Assembly: GCA_049997955.1 (NCBI GenBank)
Contig: JAEBDY010000008.1
Location: 186,001-250,000 of the forward strand
Direction: 5' to 3'
Length of the DNA stretch: 64,000 bases
Source: Umezawaea sp049997955
Lineage (GTDB): Bacteria; Actinomycetota; Actinomycetes; Mycobacteriales; Pseudonocardiaceae
Shown here: one piece after another, positions 41,014 to 51,912 of the stretch
Layout: each line of letters begins with the position of its first letter
Numbering within the stretch: position 1 is the stretch's first letter
The notes under the pieces: model-generated
What the model was told of the DNA's origin: nothing
What the model saw: only the letters and a program-made list of their open reading frames with translations
Database searches by the model: none
Translations under genes and position numbers: made by a program

Positions 41014-42142
41014 GATACCGATGATCGACTTGTTCGCCGGCTGCGGCGGCATGACGTCGGGGTTCGTGGCGGCCGGTGGCTACCAGCCGGTCCTGGCGGT
41101 CGAGTGGGACCTGCACGCGGCGGCGACGTACGCGGCGAACTTCGGCGAGGACCACATGAGGTGGGCCGACATCGCCACGATCCCGGATGCCGAGATCCCG
41201 AGGGCGGACGTGATCATCGGCGGTCCGCCGTGCCAGGGCTTCTCCAGCCTCGGCGCGCAGGACGTGCACGACCCGCGCAACAAGCTGTGGCAGGAGTACA
41301 TCCGGTTCGTGCGGCACGCCACGCCGAAGGTGTTCGTGATCGAGAACGTCGACCGGTTCCTCGCGTCCGACGAGTTCGCGCTGCTGGAGTCCGAGGCGCG
41401 GCCGGGTGGGCTGCTGGAGGAGTACGCGCTCACCGTCGCGCTGCTGCTCGCGGCGGACTTCGGCGTGCCGCAACGCCGCAAGCGCGCGATCGTCATCGGC
41501 TCCCGCATCGGTGAGATCCCGATCCCCGCGCCGACGCACGCGCGCGCCGGCGACCTGCCTCGCTGGCACTCGGTGCGCGACGTGCTCGCCGGGCTGCCGG
41601 AGCACCCCGCCCGCACGGCGCTGCCCGCCTCGAAGGTCGAGTTCTTCGGCACCGAGGTCCCCGGCCGGTTCAAGGCGGAGGACCTGCACATCGGCCGCAA
41701 CCCCACGGCGCTGTCGCTCCAGCGCTACCGGTCGATCCCGCCGGGCGGCGGCCGGTTCGACCTGCCGTACGAGCTGATGCCGCGGTGCTGGCAGGAGAAG
41801 AAGACCGGGACGACGGACGTGATGGGCCGGATGCGGTGGGACGAGCCGTCCCTGACGATCCGGACCGAGTTCTACAAGCCGGAGAAGGGCCGCTACCTCC
41901 ACCCGCAGTGGGAGCCGGGGGCGGACGGCCACCGCGTCGACCGGCCGATCACCCATCTCGAAGCGGCCCGCCTCCAGACCTTCCATGACACTTTCGAGTG
42001 GTGCGGAACGAAGATCCAGGTGGCGAAGCAGATCGGCAACGCGGTCCCCCCGATGCTGGCGAAAGCGTTGGCACAGCACATAAAGCCGTACCTCAGGGGC
42101 ATCCAACCGACGCCGTTGTCCTGCCGTCTCTGTCCGCTGTAG
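41000..42142 (+). CDS. DNA (cytosine-5)-methyltransferase
   Basis: 380 aa. Conserved motifs in order: I DLFAGCGGMTSGF, IV GGPPCQGFSS with catalytic Cys78, VI VIENVDRF, VIII near AADFGVPQRRKRAIVIG, IX/X with RLQTFHD and IGNAVPPMLAKALA. The target-recognition region lies about residues 180-290; its target cannot be read. Paired with vsr; no restriction enzyme is recognisable, so it is either an orphan methyltransferase or served by the unknown 244-aa protein. Confidence 0.95.
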   Translation: MTEQPIPMIDLFAGCGGMTSGFVAAGGYQPVLAVEWDLHAAATYAANFGEDHMRWADIATIPDAEIPRADVIIGGPPCQGFSSLGAQDVHDPRNKLWQEYIRFVRHATPKVFVIENVDRFLASDEFALLESEARPGGLLEEYALTVALLLAADFGVPQRRKRAIVIGSRIGEIPIPAPTHARAGDLPRWHSVRDVLAGLPEHPARTALPASKVEFFGTEVPGRFKAEDLHIGRNPTALSLQRYRSIPPGGGRFDLPYELMPRCWQEKKTGTTDVMGRMRWDEPSLTIRTEFYKPEKGRYLHPQWEPGADGHRVDRPITHLEAARLQTFHDTFEWCGTKIQVAKQIGNAVPPMLAKALAQHIKPYLRGIQPTPLSCRLCPL

Positions 42143-42164
42143 ACGATCCGGCACCGCCGGGAAT

Positions 42165-42186
42165 TGTCGGACCCCGTCCCTAGCGT
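42165..42186 (+). promoter_or_regulatory. PafBC/RecA-NDp-like promoter of the 157-aa gene
   Basis: TGTCGGAC (42165-42172), 8 nt, TAGCGT (42181-42186). The ATG at 42194 is 8 nt downstream, so a leaderless message is expected. Confidence 0.65.
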
Positions 42187-42193
42187 TCCCGAC

Positions 42194-42667
42194 ATGACCA
42201 CGACGAGCACTTACGACAGCCAGATCCAACTCGGCCCGATCAGCTACCGGGTGCAGGCCACCGCCCAGCAGGACGTGCTGCTGGAGGTGTTCGGCGCCGA
42301 TCCGGAGGGCGCGGTCGTCGCCGAGGGCATGATCCGGCTCCCCGTCACCGGCGGCGCGGCGGTGGGCAAACTGCTCTCCCGCGTCCTCGACGGACTGACC
42401 AGGATGGGCGCTCCACCGACGGTTCGTCCGCAGCCCGCGAACGCCAAGCAGCCGTGGACGGCCGAGCTGGACGAGGAACTGCGCGAAGCCTGGCTCACCC
42501 CGACCGACCAGGGGTCCGTGGCGGACCTGATCCGGTCGCTGGCCGAGCGGATGGGCCGTTCCCCGACGTCCATCCGCTCCCGCCTGCCCCGAGTGGGCTG
42601 CGACCCGGACATCGTCGGCAGGCCCCTGTCGCCGGACGCCGCGCGGGTCCTCGGCGTGAAGCCGTGA
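42194..42667 (+). CDS. Small protein with a SANT/Myb-like C-terminal helical domain
   Basis: 157 aa. Residues 1-75 form a strand-rich domain (IQLGPISYRVQATAQQDVLL). Residues 87-140 contain KQPWTAELDEELREAW and LIRSLAERMGRSPTSIRSRL, a Myb/SANT-like DNA-binding pattern of the kind found after helicase and nuclease domains. PafBC-like promoter upstream. It may sense or bind damaged DNA; this is inference from context only. Confidence 0.75.
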   Translation: MTTTSTYDSQIQLGPISYRVQATAQQDVLLEVFGADPEGAVVAEGMIRLPVTGGAAVGKLLSRVLDGLTRMGAPPTVRPQPANAKQPWTAELDEELREAWLTPTDQGSVADLIRSLAERMGRSPTSIRSRLPRVGCDPDIVGRPLSPDAARVLGVKP

Positions 42668-42749
42668 TCACCCGCAGGGTGCTGTCCACGCTCTTCCGCC
42701 GGGCTGTGCGGATCGCTCTCACCGCAGGGGAATCGGCGGGAGAACGCGT

Positions 42750-42779
42750 CTGCTCCCCGTGGCGGACCACGGGGAGCAG
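42750..42779. terminator. Bidirectional terminator before the GH3 gene end
   Basis: Perfect 13-bp arms CTGCTCCCCGTGG and CCACGGGGAGCAG around CGGA, between convergent genes. Confidence 0.88.
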
Positions 42780-42807
42780 GCACGGCAGGGGTTGCAGGGT
42801 CAGAGGG

Positions 42808-45897
<3,090 letters not shown>

Positions 45898-45973
45898 GGC
45901 GACTCCTGGCAGGGCGAGAGCACGGGTCGGCGCCGCCGGCGATGGTGCGGGATCGACGGCGGTGCCGACACTT

Positions 45974-45989
45974 GGGAGAGCGCTCTCCC
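45974..45989. promoter_or_regulatory. LacI-type operator GGGAGAGCGCTCTCCC upstream of the GH3 gene
   Basis: A perfect 16-bp palindrome in the region shared with the divergent SNF2 gene. Its 12-bp core GAGAGCGCTCTC equals that at 4423-4434. Confidence 0.7.
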
Positions 45990-46092
45990 GATCAGCGTTG
46001 TGCACCCGGCCCGAATCGTCAAGACGTCCGACAACCGGTTCTTTTCGAGCCGCTCGACCGCGGCGCGAGCGGGGCCGACTAGGGTCCGAAGG

Positions 46093-49071
46093 GTGTTGGT
46101 GCTGCACGGCCTGTGCACGGTCGATGGTCGGTTGGCGCTGTGGGCGGAAGACTCACGGCCTGCCGAACGCGCCTCCGGCGAACCCGGCCCTGACGTGGCC
46201 GCGCATCCGTTCGCGGTCGGCAGCGACGTGCTGCTGGACCTGCTCGGTGACGGCAAGGCCGACACGGCGGTGGTGCGGTTGCCGTCGTCCCCGTCGACGC
46301 CCGCGGCCTCGCCGGAGCTGATGCGCGACCCGCTGACCGCGGGTCCGGCTCACGGGGGCGCGGCGCGGCTGCGGGGCTGGCTCGTGCCGACGGTGGTCGT
46401 AGACGTGCCGCCGGAGTCGGTGCCCGACTGCCGGACCGGGGCTTCGGTCCGGTACTTGGCGGACGTCGCCGAGTTCGCGCGCGACCTGGTGGCGCGCGGT
46501 CGGGTGCTGCCGTCGATCGACGCGCACGACCCGGTCGCCCGCTGGGTGCCCGCGCTGTCCGGGGTGGACTCGATGCGGTTCGCCTCGCTGCGCGACTCGA
46601 TGCCGCCCGTGTGCCGTGGCGCGGAAGGCGTGGGGAGTCCGGACTCGGCGTTGCGCGGCGTGCTGACCACGTTGGTGGACAACGGGGTTCGGGCCGCGCT
46701 GGGCCGGTCGGTGTCGTTGACCAGGGGGCGCACGGCGGTCGACCTGTGGTTGCGCGCGCTGGTCGGTGAGCCGGTGTTCGAGGCCGACGGCGCGGATCTG
46801 GTGGAGTTGCGGGCGAAGCTCGGCGCGTGGCGGGCGGGTGTCGAGCGGGACCAGGCGGTGCGCGTGTGCTTCCGGCTCAGCTCGCCGGACCAGGGCGGGT
46901 TCGCGAACGAGGGGTGGCGGCTGGAGTTCCTGCTCCAAGCGGTGGACGAGCCGAGCGTGGTCGTGCTCGCCGAGCAGGCGTGGCGGGACGACGGCGTGCT
47001 GTGGCGGTGGGTCGACCACCCGCAGGAGTTGCTGCTGGCCGATCTCGGGCGGGCCAGCAGGCTTTACCCGGAGTTGGACGTGGCGCTGCGGGAACGACAC
47101 CCGACGAGGCTGGACCTGGACGCGGCCGGGGCGTACGAGTTCCTGACCCGTGCCGCGCTGCTCGCGCAGGCCGGGTTCGGGGTGCTGCTGCCGACGTGGT
47201 GGCGCGAACCGCGGACGCTCGGGTTGAGGTTGACGACCACGACGGCCAAGCGCGGCGATCCGGGCGTGGTGGAGTCGGAGAGCAAGCTCGGGCTCAAGGC
47301 GCTGGTGGGGTACCGGTGGGACCTGGCGCTGGGCGAGGACCGGCTGACCGAGGAGGAGCTGGCCGAGCTGGCGGCGGCGAAGATGCCGCTGGTGAAGGTG
47401 CGCGGGCAGTGGGTGCACGTCGACCAGCAACGGCTCGTCGCCGGGCTCGCGTTCCTCAAGCGCGGCGGAACCGGGCGGATGCCCGCGGAGCAGGTGCTGC
47501 TGCAGTCGTGGTCGGAACCGGAGGATGACAAGCTGCCGCTGCCGGTCACCGGTGTGCACGGCGACGGCTGGCTGGGCGACCTGCTGTCCGGGCAGGCCGA
47601 GCAGCGGCTCGAACTGGTGGAGCCGCCCGCGGGCCTGCACGCCACGTTGCGGCCGTACCAGGTGCGCGGGTTGGCGTGGCTGGCGTTCCTCGACGAGCTG
47701 GGGCTGGGCGCGTGCCTCGCCGACGACATGGGGCTCGGCAAGACCGTGCAACTGCTGGCGCTGGAGGCGTGGAAGCGGCAGGACGGCAAGCGGCCGCCGA
47801 CGTTGGTGGTCTGCCCGATGTCCGTGGTCGGCAACTGGCAGCGCGAGGCCGCGCGGTTCACGCCGGGGCTGGCCGTGCACGTCCACCACGGCAGCGACCG
47901 GCTGTCCGGCAGGGAGCTGCGCGACGCCATCGCCGCTCACGACCTGGTGATCACGACGTACGCGATCGCGACCCGCGACGCGCTGCGGCTGGCCGAGGTC
48001 GAGTGGGACCGGGTCGTGCTGGACGAGGCGCAGAACATCAAGAACGCCTCCACCCGGCAGTCTCGGGCCGTCCGCGGGTTCCCGGCGCGGCACCGGGTCG
48101 TGCTGACCGGCACGCCGGTGGAGAACCGGCTGGCGGAGCTGTGGTCCCTGATGGACTTCGCCAATCCGGGCATCCTGGCGACGCTGAACACGTTCCGGGC
48201 GCGCTTCGCCATCCCGATCGAGCGCTACCGCGACGAGGAGGCGGCCGTGCGACTGCGCAAGATCACCGCGCCGTTCGTGTTGCGGCGCCTCAAAACCGAT
48301 CCGCGGATCATCGACGACCTGCCGGACAAGCTGGAGATGAAGCAGCTCTGCACGCTCACCACCGAGCAGGCGACGCTCTACCGCGCGGTGGTGAACGACA
48401 TGCTGGAACGGATCGAGGACGCGTACGGCTTGCAGCGCAAGGGGATGGTGATCGCAGGCATGTCGAAGCTCAAGCAGGTCTGCAACCACCCCGCTCAGCT
48501 GCTCGGCGACGGCTCGCGCGTCGCGGGCCGCTCCGGCAAGCTCGACCGGCTGGAGGAGGTGCTCGAAGAGGTCATCGCCGACGGTGACAAGGCGTTGTGC
48601 TTCACCCAGTTCACCAAGTTCGGCACCATGATCGTTCCGCACCTGGCCGCGAAGTTCGACACGGAGGTCCTCTTCCTGCACGGCGGAACGCCCAAGGGGG
48701 CCCGCGACCGGATGGTCGAGCGGTTCCAGTCCGTCACCGGCCCGTCGATCTTCGTGCTGTCGCTGAAAGCGGGCGGCACCGGCCTCAACCTGACGGCCGC
48801 CAACCACGTCATCCACCTCGACCGCTGGTGGAACCCCGCAGTCGAGGACCAGGCCACCGACCGCGCGTTCCGGATCGGGCAGCGCAACCACGTGCAGGTG
48901 CGGAAGTTCGTCTGCATCGGCACGCTGGAGGAGAAGATCGACCTGATGATCGAGGAGAAGCGGTCGCTGGCTCAACTCGTCGTCGGCGCGGGCGAGAACT
49001 GGCTGACCGAGCTGTCGACCGGTCAACTGCGCGAACTGCTCACGCTGTCCCCGGAGGCCGTCGGTGGTTGA
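46093..49071 (+). CDS. SNF2-family helicase (large, with N-terminal SNF2-associated domain)
   Basis: 992 aa. Residues 1-530 are the bacterial SNF2 N-terminal helical region. The helicase core begins near 545 with DDMGLGKT, then VVCPMSVVGNW, LDEAQNIKN, LTGTPVENR and a C-terminal domain with GGTGLNLTAANHVIHLDRWW and the motif VI RAFRIGQ. It overlaps the SWIM protein gene by 8 nt, a pairing typical of bacterial SNF2/SWIM operons of unknown role. TAGGGT at 46080-46085 lies 8 nt before the GTG, so the mRNA is probably leaderless. Confidence 0.92.
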   Translation: MLVLHGLCTVDGRLALWAEDSRPAERASGEPGPDVAAHPFAVGSDVLLDLLGDGKADTAVVRLPSSPSTPAASPELMRDPLTAGPAHGGAARLRGWLVPTVVVDVPPESVPDCRTGASVRYLADVAEFARDLVARGRVLPSIDAHDPVARWVPALSGVDSMRFASLRDSMPPVCRGAEGVGSPDSALRGVLTTLVDNGVRAALGRSVSLTRGRTAVDLWLRALVGEPVFEADGADLVELRAKLGAWRAGVERDQAVRVCFRLSSPDQGGFANEGWRLEFLLQAVDEPSVVVLAEQAWRDDGVLWRWVDHPQELLLADLGRASRLYPELDVALRERHPTRLDLDAAGAYEFLTRAALLAQAGFGVLLPTWWREPRTLGLRLTTTTAKRGDPGVVESESKLGLKALVGYRWDLALGEDRLTEEELAELAAAKMPLVKVRGQWVHVDQQRLVAGLAFLKRGGTGRMPAEQVLLQSWSEPEDDKLPLPVTGVHGDGWLGDLLSGQAEQRLELVEPPAGLHATLRPYQVRGLAWLAFLDELGLGACLADDMGLGKTVQLLALEAWKRQDGKRPPTLVVCPMSVVGNWQREAARFTPGLAVHVHHGSDRLSGRELRDAIAAHDLVITTYAIATRDALRLAEVEWDRVVLDEAQNIKNASTRQSRAVRGFPARHRVVLTGTPVENRLAELWSLMDFANPGILATLNTFRARFAIPIERYRDEEAAVRLRKITAPFVLRRLKTDPRIIDDLPDKLEMKQLCTLTTEQATLYRAVVNDMLERIEDAYGLQRKGMVIAGMSKLKQVCNHPAQLLGDGSRVAGRSGKLDRLEEVLEEVIADGDKALCFTQFTKFGTMIVPHLAAKFDTEVLFLHGGTPKGARDRMVERFQSVTGPSIFVLSLKAGGTGLNLTAANHVIHLDRWWNPAVEDQATDRAFRIGQRNHVQVRKFVCIGTLEEKIDLMIEEKRSLAQLVVGAGENWLTELSTGQLRELLTLSPEAVGG

Positions 49072-49891
49072 GTGGCACGGCATCCCGAAACCCGCCTCGC
49101 ACCCGATCCGCGTCGCGGGCGGGCTCACGCTGCGCAGCAAGCGCGGCGAGGTCGCGCAGACGTGGTGGTCGCGGCGGTTCATCGAGGTGCTGGAGTCGTT
49201 CGGCATGGGCGGCCGCCTGGACCGGGGTCGCGCCTACGCGCGCACCGGCCAGGTCATCAGCATGTCCCTCTCGACCAGCCTCGTCGTCGCGCTGATCGTG
49301 GGCACCCGGCCCGAGCCGTACCGCGCGCGGATCGGCGTGAAGAAGTTCAACGACGAGGAGTGGCGCCGCATCGAACGCGCCCTGGCGGGGCAAGCGATCT
49401 TCGCCGCCAAGCTCCTGGCCGGTGAGATGCCACCCGAGGTCGAAGGCGTGTTCACGGAGCTGGGCCTGACCCTGTTCCCCGAGACCATGCGGGAACTGTC
49501 GATGGACTGCACCTGCCCCGACTGGCAGGCGCCCTGCAAACACCTCGCCGCGACCTGCTACCTGCTGGCCGAGTCGTTCGACACCGACCCTTTCGAGATC
49601 TTCGCCTGGCGGGGTCGCGACCGCGAGGAACTGCTGGAGAACCTGCGAGGGTTGCGCGGCTCGCTCCAGGTGCGGGAGGAGCGGGAGGAGCGGGCGGTGG
49701 TCCCGCTGGAGGACTGCCTGGACGGGTACTGGGAACGGCCGCCCGCTTCGGCTGTTCCTGTGCCGGATCTTGTTGTTGAACATCCTGATGCGCTGTTGGA
49801 TCAGCTTGATCCGCTGTCGTTGGTTGTTCGGAAGCGGAAGGTCGTTGATGTTCTTCGGCCTGTTTATCGTTTGATGGTTCGGGGTTTTTGA
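49064..49891 (+). CDS. SWIM zinc-finger protein
   Basis: 275 aa. The SWIM zinc motif is Cys149-x-Cys151 ... Cys158-x-His160 (CTCPDWQAPCKH). It probably targets the SNF2 partner to DNA or protein. It starts with GTG 49064, overlapping the SNF2 stop. Over its last 50 codons the codon bias collapses: third positions shift from C/G to T (LVVEHPDALLDQLDPL and onward), and this continues into the intergenic DNA. Confidence 0.9.
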   Translation: MVEWHGIPKPASHPIRVAGGLTLRSKRGEVAQTWWSRRFIEVLESFGMGGRLDRGRAYARTGQVISMSLSTSLVVALIVGTRPEPYRARIGVKKFNDEEWRRIERALAGQAIFAAKLLAGEMPPEVEGVFTELGLTLFPETMRELSMDCTCPDWQAPCKHLAATCYLLAESFDTDPFEIFAWRGRDREELLENLRGLRGSLQVREEREERAVVPLEDCLDGYWERPPASAVPVPDLVVEHPDALLDQLDPLSLVVRKRKVVDVLRPVYRLMVRGF

Positions 49892-49967
49892 GTGGTTGCG
49901 TCTGGTTGAGGCGTGGACGGAGGGCTTGGGGTGGAGGGCTTGGGGTGGCTTCGGCTTGCGTCGTGCT

Positions 49968-50085
49968 GTGGCCGATTTGACTCGGGGACCCCTTGATTTG
50001 ACCCTTGATCGGGCTAAAAGGGCAGGTGGTAAGCCTGCCCGATCACCAATTTTAAGGGTCAAATCCCCCGAGTAAAATCGGCCAC
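49968..50085. repeat. 118-nt nested inverted-repeat element
   Basis: Outer arms 49968-49987 and 50066-50085 pair over 20 bp with one mismatch. A second perfect 12-bp pair is GATTTGACCCTT (49995-50006) with AAGGGTCAAATC (50054-50065). The centre can form GGGCAGG/CCTGCCC (50020-50026 with 50034-50040) or, alternatively, GATCGGGC/GCCCGATC (50007-50014 with 50037-50044). It lies between convergent genes and may act as terminator or structured RNA. Confidence 0.8.
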
Positions 50086-50110
50086 GTTTGTTGCCCTGCC
50101 TCACGTAGGC

Positions 50111-50358
50111 GGTGGGTTGGGTGGCTTGAGTGCTGTGCCGTAGGTGGTTGGCCAGTGTGCTGAGTTGGCTCGGCTGCCGTTCCGTGGTGGGTTGGGTGGC
50201 TTGAGTGCTGTGCCGTAGTTGGTTGGCCGGCGTGCTGGGCTGGCTCGGCTGGCTCAGCTGGCGTTCCGTGGTGGGTTGGTCGGCTCAGCCGCCATTCCGC
50301 AGTGGCTCGACCAGTTGGTGCTGTGTGTCGTGGGTTGTCGGCTCGGTGGCCGTTCCGT
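50111..50358. repeat. Tandem 75-90 nt G/T-rich repeats
   Basis: Three units start at 50111, 50186 and 50270 with GGTGGGTTGG. The first two share GGGTGGCTTGAGTGCTGTGC and a tail ending GCGTTCCGT or GCCGTTCCGT; the third is degenerate. No credible gene crosses it. Confidence 0.75.
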
Positions 50359-50399
50359 ATTGGGTTGGCCCGCTTCGTGCTGTGCAACGGTTGTGGTGG

Positions 50400-50684
50400 T
50401 CAGCCTCCTGCTACTGATGGGAGGACCTGTAGTTCGCAGCCGTCGTGGAGGATGGTTTCCGTGCCTGCCAGGCGGCGGCATTCTTCGCCGTCCACGTAGA
50501 AGTTGACGTAGCGGCGGAGGGCTGAGCGTTCGTCTCGTAGGCGGCGGTCCAGTAGTGGGTACTTCGCTGCCAAGGCGTCCAAGGTGGTGCCCAGGGTGGA
50601 TGCGTCGGCTACTTCCAGTTCCAGTTTGGCGTTGCCGTTCACCGCTGATCTGAGTACGCCGGGGACCAGGACGACGACCCTCAT
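50400..50684 (-). CDS. MoaD/ThiS-family sulfur-carrier-like protein
   Basis: 94 aa with the beta-grasp pattern and a C-terminal diglycine (LPSVAGG), which is the thiocarboxylation site in MoaD and ThiS. It overlaps the beta-propeller gene by 4 nt (ATGA). MoaD-like proteins paired with this propeller type are seen in many bacteria, and their target is unknown. Third-codon usage is unusually T-rich (on the plus strand, G/T-skewed). Confidence 0.85.
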   Translation of the reverse strand: MRVVVLVPGVLRSAVNGNAKLELEVADASTLGTTLDALAAKYPLLDRRLRDERSALRRYVNFYVDGEECRRLAGTETILHDGCELQVLPSVAGG

Positions 50685-51778
50685 TCGGGGATCACCGCTG
50701 CTCGTACGGTGAGGACGTCCGGTAGGTGTTCGACCACCCGGTTCCAGTGGTCGCCCTCGTCCGCGCTGGCGAAGACCTCTCCTGTGCGGGAGCCGAAGTA
50801 GACGCCCGCCGGGTCGCCGGTGTCCACGCAGAGGGCGTCGCGGAGGACCGAGCTGTAGAAGCCGGAGTCGGGTAGGCCTTGGTCCAGTGCCGTCCAGGAC
50901 TTGCCCGCGTCTTCGGTGCGGTAGACGCGGCACTTCGCGTCCGGCGGGAACCTGCGTTCGTCGGCCTCGATGGGGAAGCTGTAGACGACGTCCGGTTTGT
51001 GGGGGTGGACGACCATGGCGAAGCCGAAGTCCGTTGGCAGGCCGTCGGCGATGGACTCCCAGGTGTCGCCGCCGTTGTCGCTGCGGTACACGCCGTGGTG
51101 GTGTTGCAGGTACATCCTGTCCGGCTGCCGCGGGTTGGTGGCGACCTTGTGGACGCACTGGCCGAACTCCGGGTACTCCTCGGGCAGGAAACCGACCCTG
51201 ACCCCGGTGTTGCTGGGACGCCAGTTGGCGCCGCCGTCGGTGGTCTTGTAGACGCCGCCGGTGGACATGGCCACGAGCACGCGCTGGTCGTCGGCCGGGT
51301 GCGGCAGGACGGTGTGGACGGCTTGGCCGCCACCGCCGGGCTCCCAGTCGGGGCGGTGGGGGTGGTTCCAGAGGCCTTCCACCAACGTGTAGGTGAGGCC
51401 GCCGTCGGTGGAGCGGAACAGCGCCGACGGTTCGGTGCCCGCGTAGACCACCTCGGGGTGGGAAGCCGGGCCGGGGGCGATCTGCCAGACGCGGGCCAGC
51501 GAGGCTTCCGTGCTCGCCGGGAACGCGACCGGGGCGTGGTCGGGTTCCTGCCAGGTCAGGCCCAGGTCGTCGCTGGTCGAGATGCTGGGGCCGAAGTGCT
51601 CGCTGGTGACGCCCGCGAGGACCCTGGGGACGGCGCCCCTGGTGTCGATCGCCACGGCGTACACCTCCGTCATGGCGTGGTGTGGACCGGTGAAGTCCCA
51701 AGTCTTGCGACCATCACCGCTGGTCGCGAGCCAGAGGCCCTTGCGCGTGCCGATGGCGAGCAGAACCGTGTCGCCCAT
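50681..51778 (-). CDS. Sialidase/VPS10-like beta-propeller protein
   Basis: 365 aa. Repeated blades with SxDxGxxW-type motifs (TSDDLGLTWQEPDHAPV, SDNGGDTWESIADGLP, SADEGDHWNRV) mark a six- or seven-bladed propeller of the exo-alpha-sialidase/YCF48-like class. There is no signal peptide and no sialidase catalytic set. The ATG at 51778 follows GGGAGG. It is translationally coupled to the MoaD-like gene and has a PafBC-like promoter. Confidence 0.82.
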   Translation of the reverse strand: MGDTVLLAIGTRKGLWLATSGDGRKTWDFTGPHHAMTEVYAVAIDTRGAVPRVLAGVTSEHFGPSISTSDDLGLTWQEPDHAPVAFPASTEASLARVWQIAPGPASHPEVVYAGTEPSALFRSTDGGLTYTLVEGLWNHPHRPDWEPGGGGQAVHTVLPHPADDQRVLVAMSTGGVYKTTDGGANWRPSNTGVRVGFLPEEYPEFGQCVHKVATNPRQPDRMYLQHHHGVYRSDNGGDTWESIADGLPTDFGFAMVVHPHKPDVVYSFPIEADERRFPPDAKCRVYRTEDAGKSWTALDQGLPDSGFYSSVLRDALCVDTGDPAGVYFGSRTGEVFASADEGDHWNRVVEHLPDVLTVRAAVIPE

Positions 51779-51808
51779 GTGGTGCACCTCCCGAGTGTGA
51801 CTTCCGGC

Positions 51809-51830
51809 ACGCTACGCCGGAGGTCCGACA
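51809..51830 (-). promoter_or_regulatory. PafBC/RecA-NDp-like promoter of the beta-propeller gene
   Basis: On the minus strand TGTCGGAC (51830-51823), 8 nt, TAGCGT (51814-51809). A 5' leader of about 24 nt with GGGAGG follows. Confidence 0.65.
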
Positions 51831-51862
51831 ATTTCCCGTCACAGCCACCAGCCCGCTTAAGT

Positions 51863-51875
51863 TACTGACTGGTAG
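51863..51875. promoter_or_regulatory. TACTNNNNGGTAG box upstream of the acyl-CoA dehydrogenase
   Basis: TACTGACTGGTAG overlaps a probable -10 box TAGCGT (51873-51878). The same pattern is found before the acyl-CoA reductase at 15873-15885. Confidence 0.4.
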
Positions 51876-51912
51876 CGTGCGGCGCAGCGGACATGACCCG
51901 AAGGGAGCCACG

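Noticed and set aside
50052..50387. 111-codon minus-strand frame over the tandem repeats
   Set aside because: It repeats HAGQPTTAQHSSHPTHH-like units because the DNA repeats; no start signal or homology.
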